The notes under the pieces: generated by a model
Database searches by the model: none
What the model was told of the DNA's origin: nothing
The model's input: only the letters and a program-made list of their open reading frames with translations
Translations under genes and position numbers: made by a program
From: Gnetum montanum
Lineage: Eukaryota; Streptophyta; Gnetopsida; Gnetales; Gnetaceae
Direction of reading: 5' to 3'
DNA: 64,000 nt
NCBI GenBank assembly: GCA_015680685.1
Contig: MNCI01034965.1
Span: 78,087-142,086, forward strand
Shown here: piece after piece, positions 44,043 to 56,868 of the stretch
Position numbering within the stretch: the stretch's first letter is position 1
Layout of the letters: every line of letters starts with the position of its first letter

Positions 44043-44457
44043 CTTCTTCCTTATTATGCCAAAATTGATAAATTTTCCCAAGGTATCATTCACCATTGTG
44101 TGAAAGTATAGGCCATAGTGGTGATGCTTAGAGTTGCATCCTTACTACTTTCAAAGTGAATTCCATGAATGGGCCAAAGTTCTTCTTCACAATTACTATG
44201 GTCAAGATTGATTTCTCTTGAAAAGCTTAGAGGCAGTCTTACGACAACATGAGGCATTTTCCTTGAACTTGTGGTTATTCCACCTCTCCTTAGGTCGACT
44301 ACTCTATAGCATGAGTGTCTTGATGGATACTGAATGATTGGGCTTCCTACTCTACATGTTCCAATTCTTGTTCTCCCTTTCGGCCTCTACATTGGCCTCT
44401 TGGTTTCTTACTTGTGGCCTATGAGGGTCCACCTTGTGCTCCTTTCTTTAGGACCAT
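44043..44457 (-). pseudogene. Element D ORF3, N-terminal part
   Basis: On the minus strand it begins at an ATGG start (plus 44455-44457) with M-V-L-K-K-G, corresponding to M-A-P-K-R-G of element 3. It continues through E-A-Q-S-F-S-I-H-Q and E-W-Y-L-G-K-I-Y-Q-F before element 3 interrupts it. The frame resumes at 34632. Confidence 0.7.
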
Positions 44458-44845
44458 CTACAATCATTAAGCAATTAGGGATCATTAGAAGGTGTTCTCT
44501 AATTTTTGCAAATCCCTTCCTTTCTCATACTTTTAGTTAGATCAACTTCTTAGTTATTAGGATTGCAAATTTATAAAATTTTGCAAAAAATAAACCCCAT
44601 AAATGTTATTTTCTTTAACTCCTCACAGTTATCTATTTTGTTCTTATTCATGGCTCATAATGATTGGTATGGTTCCTTAAGAGCATTATGTAAGTGTTTC
44701 TAGCATTAATGTGATTGCTTTTTATTAAAAATTTTCAAGTTTCCCTTCATACTTACCCATATGATACCTTTTAGGTGTTAGAATTTTTCAAAAAATTGAC
44801 TCAAATTAACTTTACTAACGTCCCTCCCATGGCTAAGATGAGCAC
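44458..44845 (-). other. Element D putative ORF3 intron (388 bp)
   Basis: GTGCTC donor (plus 44845-44840) in the context CTAGGA; acceptor TTAATGATTGTAG abuts the ORF3 ATG. CTAAT sequences lie 17 and 27 bases upstream of the end. Confidence 0.45.
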
Positions 44846-45006
44846 TCCTAGATTAGATAGATTCAAAAATCATAGAAACCGGAGTGATAACATGCAAGTT
44901 ATGGCTTGGGAAAGCTTTGGGGTCAAAGCTTAGATTAGAGAAGAAAATTAGAAAATCTCCCTTGGCTCAAATGAAAAATGATGGAAAAATTAGCTAATGA
45001 TTTGCC

Positions 45007-45090
45007 TATATATACTTTTTGATGGATCTAATATCAGGTATCCTGATATTAGGGTTTCTCCAACCTGATATCGAAGGCCATAAAATTACA
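45007..45090 (-). promoter_or_regulatory. Element D internal U3-like block and TATA box upstream of ORF3
   Basis: TATATATA (45007-45014) is 169 bases from the donor. The block at 45018-45090 has the words TAATATCAGG, CTGATATTAG and CTGATATCG. D's own LTR block (17970-18060) is likewise built on GATATC and AATATCA. Confidence 0.45.
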
Positions 45091-46691
45091 ATTTTTAATG
45101 ACTTCTAAGGACAAAAAATAATTCTCACGAATTTCTAGAAGCTTTTAAGCATATTCAAAGGATCTTGGTTGATGGATGATGCATATTTTATCAAAATTTA
45201 GCACAAATAGTGTGTAAAGAAGGAATGTTAGGCTATGAAAGTTTATGAAAGATTGATAAGATGGATGAGATGGGTAATGAGCTTATGTTATTAGAAAAGA
45301 TAGTTTGAATTATAAGGAAATTTTTTATTGATGTTGGAAGGCTCAAGATGATGTGGAATTGCTTGGCAGCCGTAAGATACAATAGTTATATAAGTGGGGC
45401 CTACCCAAAGTAGACTCTAGCCCTTAATGCCCTTGTATAACCATGCCTAAAAATGTCCTTAGGTACTTAAGTAGTTGAATGTAACGCATACCTGTTTAGC
45501 AAAACACACATGTTAGTACCACCAAATTGAGAGAATTACACCATGTTATACAAAACCACAAGTTATGATTAGTAAAATAGTGAGATGAGATGGACTTAGA
45601 AGGGATTGAACAAATTGGGAAGTGAGGTATCTTACCATAGGCATAATGAATTCTTGTGTTTTATTAGTCATTAAATTAATCACTAGCCTTTCTATCCAAG
45701 ATTCAAACCAAGTCCAAACCACAGTTCAGTGACATCATAATGTTTCATCACTTGGAGTCACAACTATAAGACTATCACTATTGTAAGGACTAATGTCACT
45801 TGGCGTATTGTCCAAGGGAGGAGTTTATTCATGGTGCTTTTTATTTTTTCTTCAATTTCTAAGAAGCTACCTACCTTCAGGCATGAGTAACATGTCTTTC
45901 TAGTGGGACCCTCAAAAATTTATTTTGTGCTCTTATTTTTTTTATATGTCTATGTTAACCTTATTAGAGGAATACCTTTAGGCATGGGTAACATGTCTTT
46001 CTAGTGACATGGTAAGGCATCACTTATTTACTCTTACTCCCATTTTTTGTTAGATCTACAAGGATATAATACAACCTTAGCAACTTGAGAGAACCTACAA
46101 CAATAATCCAAGAGAATCCACAAATCTCATTGATGTAACATCCTTTACATTCCCCCTTGGTTCTTTACTTTTCTATCCAGGTAAAATGATCACAAGTTTA
46201 TTCTTAGTTATATGATAGAAAAGAATATCATTATGGCCATGATGAGAACCTCTTATTAGTGGAATGGATGGATGAATGATGTGGGCTCACTACTTAAATA
46301 ATCAGTCCCTTATGACTTGATAACATAGAGAAATCTTCACCTTATTGGGCTACATCTTACTTTTATATGTAATGTCTTATTAGTAATCAAAAATATTTAG
46401 AAAGGGCTTGAAAAAAAATTATGAAAAATATAGAAAAAGATATAAAGAATGAATAATATTAAAGAATGAAAAATGTCCAAGAAATTGAAAGATATATAAA
46501 ATAATGTCAAAAATTTAAGAAATGAAAAGTATCAAAGAATGAGAAAATGTCAAAGAATATGAAAAGTATAAAAGTATAGGAAAAATTATATCAAACAATG
46601 TAAAAAGGTATATCAAGAACATAAAATCCAAAAATAATTATAAGAAAAAAAAAATTGAAAAACACTTATTAATTCCTAAATCAAGATAAGG
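45091..46691 (-). other. Element D non-coding spacer
   Basis: Conserved with the other spacers. It includes the decayed core word (plus 46124-46143), a repeated 'ttcaggcatgagtaacatgtc' segment (about 45875 and 45978), and near its pol-side end an A-rich array of about 20-base units 'aatgaaaaatgtc(a/c)aa' (46385-46640), T-rich in element sense. Confidence 0.6.
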
Positions 46692-46710
46692 CATCTGCCT
46701 CACGACTAAA
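46692..46710 (-). other. Element D second (central) polypurine-tract-like site
   Basis: The minus strand reads TTTAGTCGTGAGGCAGATG, a decayed TTTAGTCGTGGGGGAGATG, between gag-protease and spacer. Confidence 0.45.
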
Positions 46711-46800
46711 CTCATGGGTGAGTGTTCAAAAAATGCTCCCTAGATCTCCTGGATCATACACTCTAGGTGGTTCACTTACCATATTTAGTGATTTAACTTT

Positions 46801-49800
46801 TTAATTAATATCCCATGTAATTTTGATGGTAGTGAAGTTATGATTAGATAAGACCATGTTTTCTTTTCCTACTAGTGTATGATCATAGTTTAATATTTTT
46901 ATTTTTGGGTCCTTAGTTGGAGTCATCTTTTTAGAATGGAAACTAGTAAGTGGTTTAGATGTTTCCATGCATTTTTTAGACAAATTAATGTTTCTAGTTG
47001 TTAGCCACGGGGTGTCTATTGGTTTTGTGGTTGCTACTCTCTCTTGTGCACACACTTGTTTTTCACATTTGTTGTGGACTAGTGTAATAACTGTGTTAAC
47101 ATTCTGGAATGTCAGTCCACGATTACACCCTTTTCCTTCAATAATAATGCATGGAATTTGCTGCATGTGTATGGGTTCATGCATGTCTTCCTTAGAGATC
47201 TCAATAGATAGATCCCTCATACTTAGCTTATCATCAATTGTAATAATCCATGCTCTTTCCATGATAATTGGAAATTCCTTATCATCATCTTTGACATCAA
47301 TTACCAGAAATTCTACTAGATAAGACCACCCATTGACAGTGGTTACCCATTGATAGTGGTTCTGACATCATTTATTTGTTCCACAAGCATGGCAACAGAT
47401 TTATCTACAAGCTCCAACCTAATGTTGCACTCCTTCAATGGTGGCCTTCCATGCTTGATATGTTTCATAAGAGATCAAATTTATCCCAAAACCTAAGTCT
47501 AATAGAGCCTTGCATGGTAGATTTCTAGCTACTTGTAGATAAATCAAAGGAATTCTTAGATCAATTCTTTTCTTAGGGAGTGGCCCTACTTTTATCCAGT
47601 CTATGACTATCTCTATAAGTATGATAGTTTGCATGTTTGCATTTGACAAAATATGAAGCTTTTTGTTTTGAGGATCTACCTTAGAAGAATCTTTTCTTGA
47701 TGAAGTTATAACTCTACTAGCCCTTTTTGGACTTATTTTAAAGAAAGGACATTTCTCTGACTAGTCCTTAATGTTGTTGGTATGATCCTCTATTTGTATG
47801 TTCACTGCTTGAGCAGCTTGCCTTTGTTGTAATTGTGATGGTAATTTACCTTGCATAGTAGGTGGTGGCATTGGTGGTAAATGAGTTGGATGTTGATTTG
47901 AAGAGTCAACTATGGATGGATGCATGTTTGAGTGCAAATTTGTCCTTGTCTATGTAGGTTTGTGGCATTCTACTAGGTAGTACTGTGTGGTCTAAACAAC
48001 TATATTACCGAGTGAGAATGGACATTAGAAGAAATATCCATATGGATTTGGCTATCTGTATGGATATTGTTAGCATGGTAGTGGCATAGCTCATGATTGA
48101 GGCTATTTCCACTGCTAATAATAGTACTCCTATGGTTGTGACAAAGCTCCACTACAATAATGCATTGGTTGGAGGTTCTGTCGATAGTTACCCGAATGAT
48201 AAGGTAACCTTTTGGGCATCTATTTTTTAACAAATATGGGGTTGAGTACATATGCCCCTATCTCTTGTAGATGTTCCATGATTGGATAACATCTCTTTGG
48301 ATGTTCGTATTGGCACATAGTGCAACCTTTCTCATCTATGAAGTTTGTGTTTGAGCACTTAGTCACTAAAGCTACTTTGCCTTATTGTCTAGACTCTTTC
48401 TTCTTCCTTTTATTTTTGCATTTTCCAGAGGTTTTCTCTATTCTTTCCTCCACAATCTTTAATTCTATTATAGATTTCTCATCCATCAAATCTCATATTT
48501 TCTCTACTTTGGTTGCAATGTCATTTACAGATTTCTATTGGTAGTACTATGTGGCCTAAACAACTACATTACCGAGTGAGATTGGACATTAGAAAAAATA
48601 TTCATATGGATTTGGCTATCTATATGGATATTTTTAGCATGGTAGTGGCATAGCTCATGATTAAGGCTATTTCCACTACTAATAATAGTGCTCCTATGGT
48701 TGTGGCAAAGCTCCACTACAATAATACATGGGTTGGAGGTTTTGTCGGTAGTTACCCTGATGATAAGGTAACCTTTTGGGCATCTATTTTTTTAACAAAT
48801 ATGGGGTTGAGTTCATATGACCTTGTCTCTTGAAGATGTACCATGATTAGACAACATCTCTTGGGATGTTCGTATTGATACAAAGTGCAACCTTCCTCAT
48901 CTATGAAGTTGTTGTTTAAGCACTTAGTCATTGAAGCTACTTTGCCTTATTGTCTAGACTCTTTATTCTTTCTTTTATTGTTGCAATTTCAAAAGGCTTG
49001 CTTTATTCTTTCCTACAATATTTAATGCTATTGTAGATTTCACATCCAAGGAATCTCATATTTTCTCTACTTTGGTTGCAATGTCATTTACAGATTTCTG
49101 AATCGGTAGAGTCTTCTTTTGGATGACCTGATCCAAGGTTTCCTCTTCTTGTGTATTGCAAATGTGTGCATCTCTCTTTTGAATTGATGGATCTCTATTA
49201 TATTCTTCAGCTTATTCCCTCTTTCTTAGCTCACCTTTTTCCTTTGCCACTTGGTCAATTAGTCTTTAGATGCAATGGGCAGTTAGTTTTGATAGTCTAC
49301 CTTGGGCATAAAACCAAAGAGTCTCTCTCATTTTACTTTGCAATCTGACTACGATGTGCCTATGTTGTTCCCTTGGTGAGAATCTGTGGCCTAGGCATCT
49401 ATGCAACAATGAATAGTATTTTCTGATTTCCACATCAATGGTTTCATGAGTCCCTTCTTTCCATCTCTGGATTTGTTTTCGTATGTTAGACACTTGCAAG
49501 TAAGTTTGATGTTTATCATTAAAGAGCTCTAGCATAGTACTCTAGCATCTAATTGATTCAGGTTCTAGTGATCTGTACCATCTCTCTACTTTCTTTACAA
49601 GTGTTCTTCAGAATAACTTTAAATTTTTCCAATCACTTTCAATATTCTGTAGGGCATAGGCATATGGAAAGCTTAGAGGTGGTGTTGTGGATTGGCATTA
49701 TAACCACCTTTAAATCTTCGCAAGTTGTTCATATCAATCTATTTGATATGATTGTCCGTTACATGCCTAGCTAGTATATGAACAAGTTGTTGTATGTTAA

Positions 49801-50505
49801 TCATACTTCAAGTAGCCATCAGGGGTTCATCATCTCGATCAAGTTCATGTGCTTGGTTGTAGTATCATCCCTTCTATGCTCATCTCTCTTGTGATCTCTA
49901 TGATCTCTATGTCTTATCTATTCATATCCTTCATCTTTGATGTCAGAGTACCTTGAGTGATGATCATAATGATCATGAACTCTTCTCTCCTCACTATAAT
50001 GGTCTTTGAACTCTTCTCCTATGATGACTCTAATATTCTTCCTTGTGGGATCTAGCAAAAACCCTTGGCCTTGAGTCTTGCTTGTGCCTTGAGTCTTTTT
50101 CCTTCCTTCTAACTATCTCTGCAAAGTTATAGTGTGACTAATGCTTGATAGGTCATCTAATTGGATGATAGACAATTGTAACCAGAACTCATGATTTTGG
50201 TCAAGTTGTTCAGCTATGAATTCATCTTCATCTAATTCTTCCAAAATAATAGGAGAGTTGACCTTCTTTCCTTTGTCTTATTCATGCCTGGTCTTATGTC
50301 TTTGTCTCTTCATGATTGCTCCTTAGTGGGTTCATAGTGTCTAGTCATGTATTTAGTCACATGATAACCTCTAAGTACTTTACTCAGTTTCATCCCTTTA
50401 GGAGAATTTTGGAGCATGATGGATGCTAAACATTTTGGTGGTAGAACAATTTTTCCTTTAAGATCTCTCCACCTTAGCTTGTCATCATGGTGAAAGTTGA
50501 AGATT
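46801..50505 (-). pseudogene. Element D gag with protease remnant (decayed, truncated by element G)
   Basis: Minus strand. The readable start at the G boundary has W-R-D-L-K-G-K-I-V-L-P-P, matching the gag N-terminus of element 2. The capsid-like part includes L-E-L-F-N-D-K-H-Q-T-Y and Y-S-L-L-H-R-C-L-G-H-R (49266-49535). The protease remnant at 47419-47649 has A-L-L-D-L-G-F-G-I-N-L-I-S, with L in place of the S or T of D-S/T-G. The last part (46801-47262) contains the post-protease I-P-C-I-I and N-V-N-T segments. RT onwards is absent. A 564-base tandem duplication lies at 47977-49104. Confidence 0.75.
47977..49104. repeat. Tandem duplication, 564-base unit, in D gag
   Basis: 'gtagtact(g/a)tgtgg' starts the units at 47977 and 48541; 'ggaggtt' occurs at 48171 and 48735. 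Both units end with 'tcatttacagatttct'. The offset is exactly 564 bases (188 codons). Confidence 0.9.
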
Positions 50506-51886
50506 TGTTGCAACCAAAAAAATTAATTCGTTGGAAAGAACCAATGGACCTAGTGCATAGCAGTCCTCAACCCACAAATCACCAAGGCCTCCACGAAAAA
50601 TGGGATTTAGGGCACCCTAGCTAGTCTAGTAGATCAACCAAGGACTTACAAAGTTCAAACTATGGTAATAACAAAAATAAAATGTTGAAACTGATAACAG
50701 ATTTGAATAATGCACCAAAAATAAACAAATACATCTTTCACATAAAATCCAAAAGTTAAAACTTTATTAAGAAAAAGTAAAGAATAATTTAGAAAAATGT
50801 GTACAAATGGTGCCTAAATGGACAATAGGGGGTTCACTTAGATGAGGTTTTAGGGTCTATTGAAGTTGATGCAATCAACTCCATGATCCAGATGTCTTAC
50901 CACTCTCGATGCTATCAAACCTCTGATGCTACAATCTTAGATCTACAACATTGGCTATCGTGAGGGTTGAGAAGTTGTGAAAAATATAAGCTACCCAAAT
51001 GCTCTACACTAGGAGTTGGGAATCCTAGGAGTGTAGCATTGAGCTTAAAAATTCACAAATCCCAAAAAAAGATTACAAGGTCACAAGGCCACAAGGTTTC
51101 CACATTGGATTCAAGAAAATACAAGTATGGAAACCTACAAGAACTCTTGAGTGCTTGAGAATGTCCAAGTGTAGAACTATGAACAATTTGTGTGCAAAAG
51201 TGTATGTATGCAAAAAGTTGCTAAACTATAAAAAGTGTGTAACTTCCAAAGTTTTGAACCTGTAAATGGTGTTTGATGTTGGATTTTATAGGTTTTGGGT
51301 CATGAATGGTGCTACAAAATGACTATACTTTGGTTGTACAACGGTTGTAATTTGGCTGTAAATTTATACCTAATATAGGTGAGATGGGTGCCCAAATTTG
51401 GGGGGTTACCATATATAGTAAGTGCCTTCTCCCCATGGCCATTTCATTTACTATAAATAGTAATAGGTGTACACCTTCCATGCTAGAAATGAATCTTCCA
51501 TGTTGAGCTCTCCATTTCTTGATGAAGTGGCTGGTCAAAGTTGGAGTGTATGAAGTGTTGAAATTTGGCTATTGTGGCTTCCACATTGGGGGATGCAATT
51601 TCCATGCTAGGAGTGGAGCCTCCATGCTGAGGGGAAACTTCCATGCTAAGGGGGAAAGGTTTCCAAGCTAAGCATGCAGCCTCCACACTGGGGGGAAAAG
51701 TTTCCAAGCTGAGAGGAAATCCCCCACCTCTCCATCAAATTACCATTTTTGGCATTCCAAATGGCATTTTTTAAACNCTGTGGGTTAAAATATTCACATT
51801 TACAATGAATTTTTACCTCAAGTCTCATTGGGTGAAAGCTACATGATGAAAATTAACTATAACATGAAAATTTTTGGGGTGCTTCA
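50506..51886 (-). repeat. Element G LTR (Tat-like element, 1381 bp)
   Basis: On the minus strand it starts TGAAGCACCCCAAAA at 51886 and ends TTTTTGGTTGCAACA at 50506 (TG...CA). It is unrelated to the main family. Pol of the same orientation follows to the right, so this is the 3' LTR. The left flank (50501-50505, agatt) is inside D's gag. Single N at 51777. Confidence 0.75.
51480..51735. repeat. Short tandem units inside the element G LTR
   Basis: Six to eight imperfect units of about 20-30 bases built on 'ttccatgctaagggggaaa' (variants 'cctccatgctgaggggaaac', 'ttccaagctgagaggaaa'). Confidence 0.7.
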
Positions 51887-51900
51887 ATGGCCCCTCTTTA
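51887..51900 (-). other. Element G polypurine tract
   Basis: The minus strand reads AAAGAGGGGCCAT directly before the LTR start TGAAGC. Confidence 0.7.
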
Positions 51901-52135
51901 TTAGTGTTTGGAGGATTGACCCAAGAAGCACCAACAAAGAATACAAAACACCACTGCATATTATAGTGCTATAATCATAAAGGACACATGAAAATTAAGC
52001 TATCCAAGTAACTAAAGTTGCTAGTTTAAGGCCATGGCAAGCCATGGTACAAGTGTAAGGTCCTAGCAGGCTGTGTTGCTAGTTTAAGATTGTAGCAAAC
52101 TGTTGAAAGTAGGCTTGCTTGTTGATGATTATCAA
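51901..52135. other. Element G tail, nothing recognised
   Basis: Untranslated sequence between the integrase stop and the polypurine tract. Confidence 0.5.
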
Positions 52136-55100
52136 CTACATGTAATATGGATTTAGATAGGAATGATTGATTGGATTGGTTAGCTCATTCCCATCCATGT
52201 TAGCTATTCTAAATGAACCATTCCCATAGGCTTTGGTGACAAGAAAGGATCCTTTCCAATTAGCTAAGAACTTGTTTACATGCTCATGGATGGCTTTAAG
52301 GACCAGGTCACCTTCTTTGATCTTGTGCATGGTGGTGATGCTACTACTTTTTCCTCTCTTGATAGTATTTAATGTGAGCAAGAACTTGCATACACTAGCC
52401 CTCAACCAAGTCCAAGGCTATTATTCGCAACTTCTTATTTTCCTTAACATTGATGAAGTTGGTCAAGGCTACTCGAAGTAATGGCACCTACAATTCAAGA
52501 GGTAAAACAACTTTAGAATCATAAACCAAGCTATAATGGATCATACTAATTGTTGTGTGATAGGTTGTTCTATATGCCCATAGTGCATGGATAAGCCTCT
52601 TATGTCATTTCTGCTTATTGTTGTTGAACATCTTTTTGAGTAAGTAAATGATGGCCTTGCTGCTTGCCTTTGCTAGTCCATTAGCTTGAGGGTAATAAGG
52701 CAATAAGAAAGAATTCTTAATGTCAAGGTCATCATAGAAATATTTTGTTTATTGGCTGCTAAATTATGGTCCATTATTTGTGACTATGGTCATGGGTATG
52801 CCAAAATAGGCCACAATGTTATCTATAATGAATTTGCGAACTTGCTTAGATGTATTCTTTCTTAGGAGAATAGCCTCAACCCACTTTGTAAAGTATTTGA
52901 TTATAGTGATGATGAAGCTGTTCCTTGTGAAAGACTTAGGTGTTATGGATCCAATGATATCCAACCCCTATCATTGAAATGACCATGTTATTTGAGTTGT
53001 ATGCAACTCAATTGGTGATACATGTATAATGTTACTATATTGTTGGCATGTGTCACACTACTTAACCTTCTGCAAGTAGTCATTTTCCATATGGGGCCAA
53101 TAGTAGCCTAACTATCTAATCTTAGTGGCCATAGCTCTTAGTCCTATATGTCCTCCACAAACACCCTCATGAACCTCCTCTAGGACTATTCTAGCTTTGA
53201 TTTTACTTAAGCACTTTAGAAGTATGCCATCATAGGATTGTCGACATAATGTGTTATCACCTACAACGACATGATACTTTGATCACTTATGTATGACATC
53301 CTTTTGAGCAATAGTCAAGCCTTGTGAGGATTCACCATGCATAAGGTAAAATTTGATATCATCATACCACTTCCTAGTAGTAGTAGTATGAATGACAACC
53401 ATAACGATATCCTCAGTGTTTTGTGTGATGGGAGTAGCACACTCCATGGTTAAGGTGGGTAACTTACTAAACACATCTAGCGTTACACTACGGGCTAACA
53501 TTCCAATTGCATCAGCTAAGGCATTCTTGTTTTAGGGTATGTGTTGGATATCAATATCTATGAATTATTGTAACACTTACTTCCCTATGTCATAGTAAGT
53601 TTGTAAGTTTTTGGCCTTACATGCATAAACCTTGGTTACTTGGTTAACCATGAGTTTTGAATTTCCTTTGATCACAAAGCACCTAATTCCTAGGTCATGA
53701 GCTACCATCATCCCTCTAATCAAACCCTCATACTCTGCTATGTTGTTGGTACATGGCAACCCAGAATGATAGGTGAAGGATCAGATTTCACCAAATCGAA
53801 ATGTTAGGATGGCAGAAACATTGGCCCCATGGGTAGTTGAAGCTCTATAAAAGTAGATGACCCCCTCATAACCCTCGAGTACTTAGCTAACTACATTAAT
53901 ATTCTCATTAGCGAATTTAGGATCTATGGTTTCTTGGTCATCAATAGGTAAAATCATGAGTTGTACAGCTATAGCTTGACCTTTCATTAAGGATTAAGAG
54001 ATATTATGAAGGTCAAACTCCATGGATATGGCTTTCCATTGGGCTAAATGGCTACTTTCATAAGTGTTGGTCATTATGGCTTTAAGTATGTTGTCCTTGC
54101 AAATGACATTGACTTGGCTTTTGAAGAGGTAGTGTCTCCACTTCTTTAAAGAGAAGACTACTACTAGACAATACTTCTCTAATTCATTATATTAGGTTTC
54201 ATAGAAAACTAATGCATGGCTAAGGTAGCATACACCCATTTCTACTTCATCATCACATTTTTGATAGAGTAAAGAGGTAATGAACACATCAGAGATGGAA
54301 AGGTAGATGTAAAATAGTTTACCCTCTTACAGAGGATAGAACGTTGACAGTTGTGTCAATTCTTCCTTAAGGTTTTCAAAGGCCTCTTAGCATTGAGCCA
54401 TCCACTCATAGTGAACTCCTTTCTTAAGTAAATGTTGCATGGGTTGTAACTTATTTGTAAGCCTAGTGATAAACCTACAAATAAATTGCAATATACCTTA
54501 TAATCCTTGAAGCTCCTTAAGGTTGGTAGGCATTGCTAATTTTGATATGGCCTTAACCTCATCAGGATCAACACGTATCCCTATTTTAAATACTATAAAG
54601 CTAGCATCTTACTAGTATTGATACCAAAGACACAATTCTTGGGATTGAGCCTAAGCTCTTATTTGAGGCATCATTTAAGCACGAAGCCTAGGTCATTAGC
54701 ATGGTCATTGGTCACTTTGCACTTAATGGCTATATCATCTATGTAATCATTAAGCAAACCTAGCATGTAATTACTAAAGATATAGATCATGGCTCTCTAG
54801 TATGTTGCTCCTACATTCTTAAGCTCAAAGGGCATCATGGTATAGCAAAAAGTACCATCCATATGGGGTCATAAAGATCATGCTAAGTTGGTGATCTAGG
54901 TTGATCTTAATTTACTTATATCTTGAGAATCCATCCATAAAGGACAACAAGGCATTTCCAACCATAGTATCGATAAGTTGATCAATACTAGGCAAAGGGA
55001 CATCATCTTTGATAGTTGCTTTATTTAGGTCTTGAAAATGAATGCAAATGCAGATCCTCTCATTTTTCTTAGGGACCACCACTATGTTGGACACCCATTC

Positions 55101-55660
55101 TGTGTAGTTAACAGCCCTAATGAAACTAGCTTGGTAGAGCTTTGAGATTTCATCGCAAACTACCAAGGCCAAATCAAGTCTAATTTTGCACACTTTTTGC
55201 TTAACTAGTCTAATGCTTTGGTCTAGTATGATATTATGCCAGACTAAACATGGCTCTAGGCTTGGCATGTTTTCATATGACTAGGCAAAGGCCTTAATGT
55301 TGCTTTTTAGGACCTTAGTGATGTCTTGAGCATATTGAGGTTCCAGTGAGGAACTTAGTTTAAGGGTTTTCTCCCCACCACTGTGTGTTGTGATAGGAAC
55401 CTCAACTAGAGAGTCTCACTACCAATCACTCTAAGAGACATCAATTGATATCATCAAATATGATAATCTTAGCTTATTTTAGTCACCATTAAGGATAGAT
55501 TCTTGGGAGAATTTTGTTTGACATTGCATTAGTCTTTCTCTGCTAATATTGAATAATATGTCATCTTAGTTGTAGTTAACCAACCTTGTTCATAATAAGA
55601 AGCCAACAAGCTAATTAGCAAGTACTTCATATTGTAATTGCACACCCTATTTTTTTAATG
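52136..55660 (-). pseudogene. Element G pol: RT, RNase H, second RNase H, integrase of a Tat-like element (decayed)
   Basis: The minus-strand order is: RT (about 54700-55270) with V-V-V-P-K-K-N, D-L-N-K-A-T and the catalytic Y-I-D-D-I (54731-54745); RNase H (about 54000-54400); a second RNase H with C-T-N-N-I-A-E-Y-E-G-L (about 53577-53759); and integrase, with zinc-finger G-Y-Y-W-P-H and C-D-T-C-Q (about 53040-53180), core T-K-W-V-E-A and Y-Y-P-Q-A-N-G, and C-terminus 52136-52405. The two RNase H domains and Y-I-D-D mark the Tat lineage and separate it from the main family (F-M-D-D). Stops and shifts are frequent. The upstream part (protease, gag) is missing: a LINE-like sequence begins at about 55690. 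Confidence 0.85.
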
Positions 55661-55689
55661 TTTACTCCAAGATTTTGACAAGTGATGAG

Positions 55690-56868
55690 GTTAAGAGAGA
55701 TAACCAACACCTTAAACATGATGCATTGTCTTGTAGCTAACATCACTCATGATTTGCATAATGAAATGCTACTAAAGTTGTTGCTTCAAGAGGTAAAGGA
55801 TAGCACTAGAAATCCTAGGATTACTTATCATCCATTTGGTAGTTTTATAACTCATTACTTATCAATCACATGCCAAAAAATCCAATATAGGATACAAGAA
55901 TTTGGTTGAGTGTAGGAAACAAACTAAGAAGAATATGTGTAGATTAAGAAAAGAAATGGATCTAACTCAAACATTTTGTTGAAGAAGTTGATGGTTACAT
56001 GTGTAATATTGGTGGAATCATAAAGCCTAGGTTCTTTTTGCATGATCATCTTGCTCCACTAGTATCATTATTGATGAAGTGTTCTATGTTTTTTATTGAA
56101 TGATATATCAATGAAGCTAATTGATGCATTCTAATTTGCAAAATTTTCCTAGATATATATATGATGTATGCTTTTCAAAAGTATCAATTTTATTATATTG
56201 ATATGCTTTTATGTACCTCTTCAATTATACACATACATGGGATCTTCTCAGTTGTCATTGAACTTCAAAGATTAGTTTAATATGGATTTTCTTTAGTTCC
56301 TTATCTTTTTATTATTGTAGTTGATGCTCTATGAGCTATACCTCAAGCTCAAAATGATCTATGAGGTTAAAAGGAATAGCTCTTATTAAAAGAGGAAAGA
56401 ACTTCCTTTATAATTAATTTTTAAATGACACTTTTCTCGCTTTGATTTAGGATCATGGTAATTTTACTACAACCTTAGATTACATTAATATTTTTTGCAA
56501 ATCTTTAGAAGCCAAAATTAACTAAAAAAAACTCAAGTTATTTAATTAAGTATCTTTCCAAGACCTTCATGGATCTAAAACTATAATATTAAATGGATTA
56601 ATCTTATTGATATGTTTTCTCTATTGGCCATTCTAATAGCTTTTTTTTCTACTTCTATTACTTCATGGCATAATGTGGTTGAAAATGTTAACGAAAATAC
56701 TTTAAAAGAACTGCTAAACCTCTTTCTCTAGAAACTAAATGCATAGTCGCTAATCAGATCCCGAGCTCAACTCATGTTTATTATTTTTTCATTATAACTC
56801 CTTCTAAATTATCTTTCTAGATTATTGATAGAATTCTTAGAAATTTCTTATAGGGAAATAAAGATAAA
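55690..56868 (+). pseudogene. LINE (L1-type) reverse-transcriptase fragment
   Basis: From about 56150 the plus strand reads as a non-LTR reverse transcriptase. P-Y-L-F-I-I-V-V-D-A-L (about 56295) fits P-L-S-P-Y-L-F-I. F-L-N-D-T-F-L-A-L stands where F-A-D-D-T is expected. L-E-A-K-I-N (about 56505) and the C-terminal R-N-F-L-x-G-N-K-D-K (about 56835-56868) are typical of plant L1 elements. Stops and shifts make it dead and it runs into the assembly gap. 55690-56150 has an unrecognised 75-aa frame (55682-55909) that may be part of the same LINE. Confidence 0.65.

Larger units (their letters stand above)
4097..50505 (-). mobile_element. Element D: pol-less Athila/Tat-like LTR retrotransposon, host of three nested relatives
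   Basis: On the minus strand D consists of a 3' LTR (4097-4547 plus 17657-18082), polypurine tract (18083-18094), ORF3 (18300-18673, 31928-34632, 44043-44457), ORF3 leader and intron (44458-45090), spacer (45091-46691) and gag with a protease remnant (46801-50505). It is cut by elements 1, 2 and 3, each with a 5-base target duplication that restores D when removed. RT, RNase H and integrase are absent between protease and spacer. The gag start, primer site and 5' LTR are not seen: gag stops at the LTR of element G (50506). The visible D sequence is about 10.6 kb. The base order at each break matches related copies. Confidence 0.8.
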
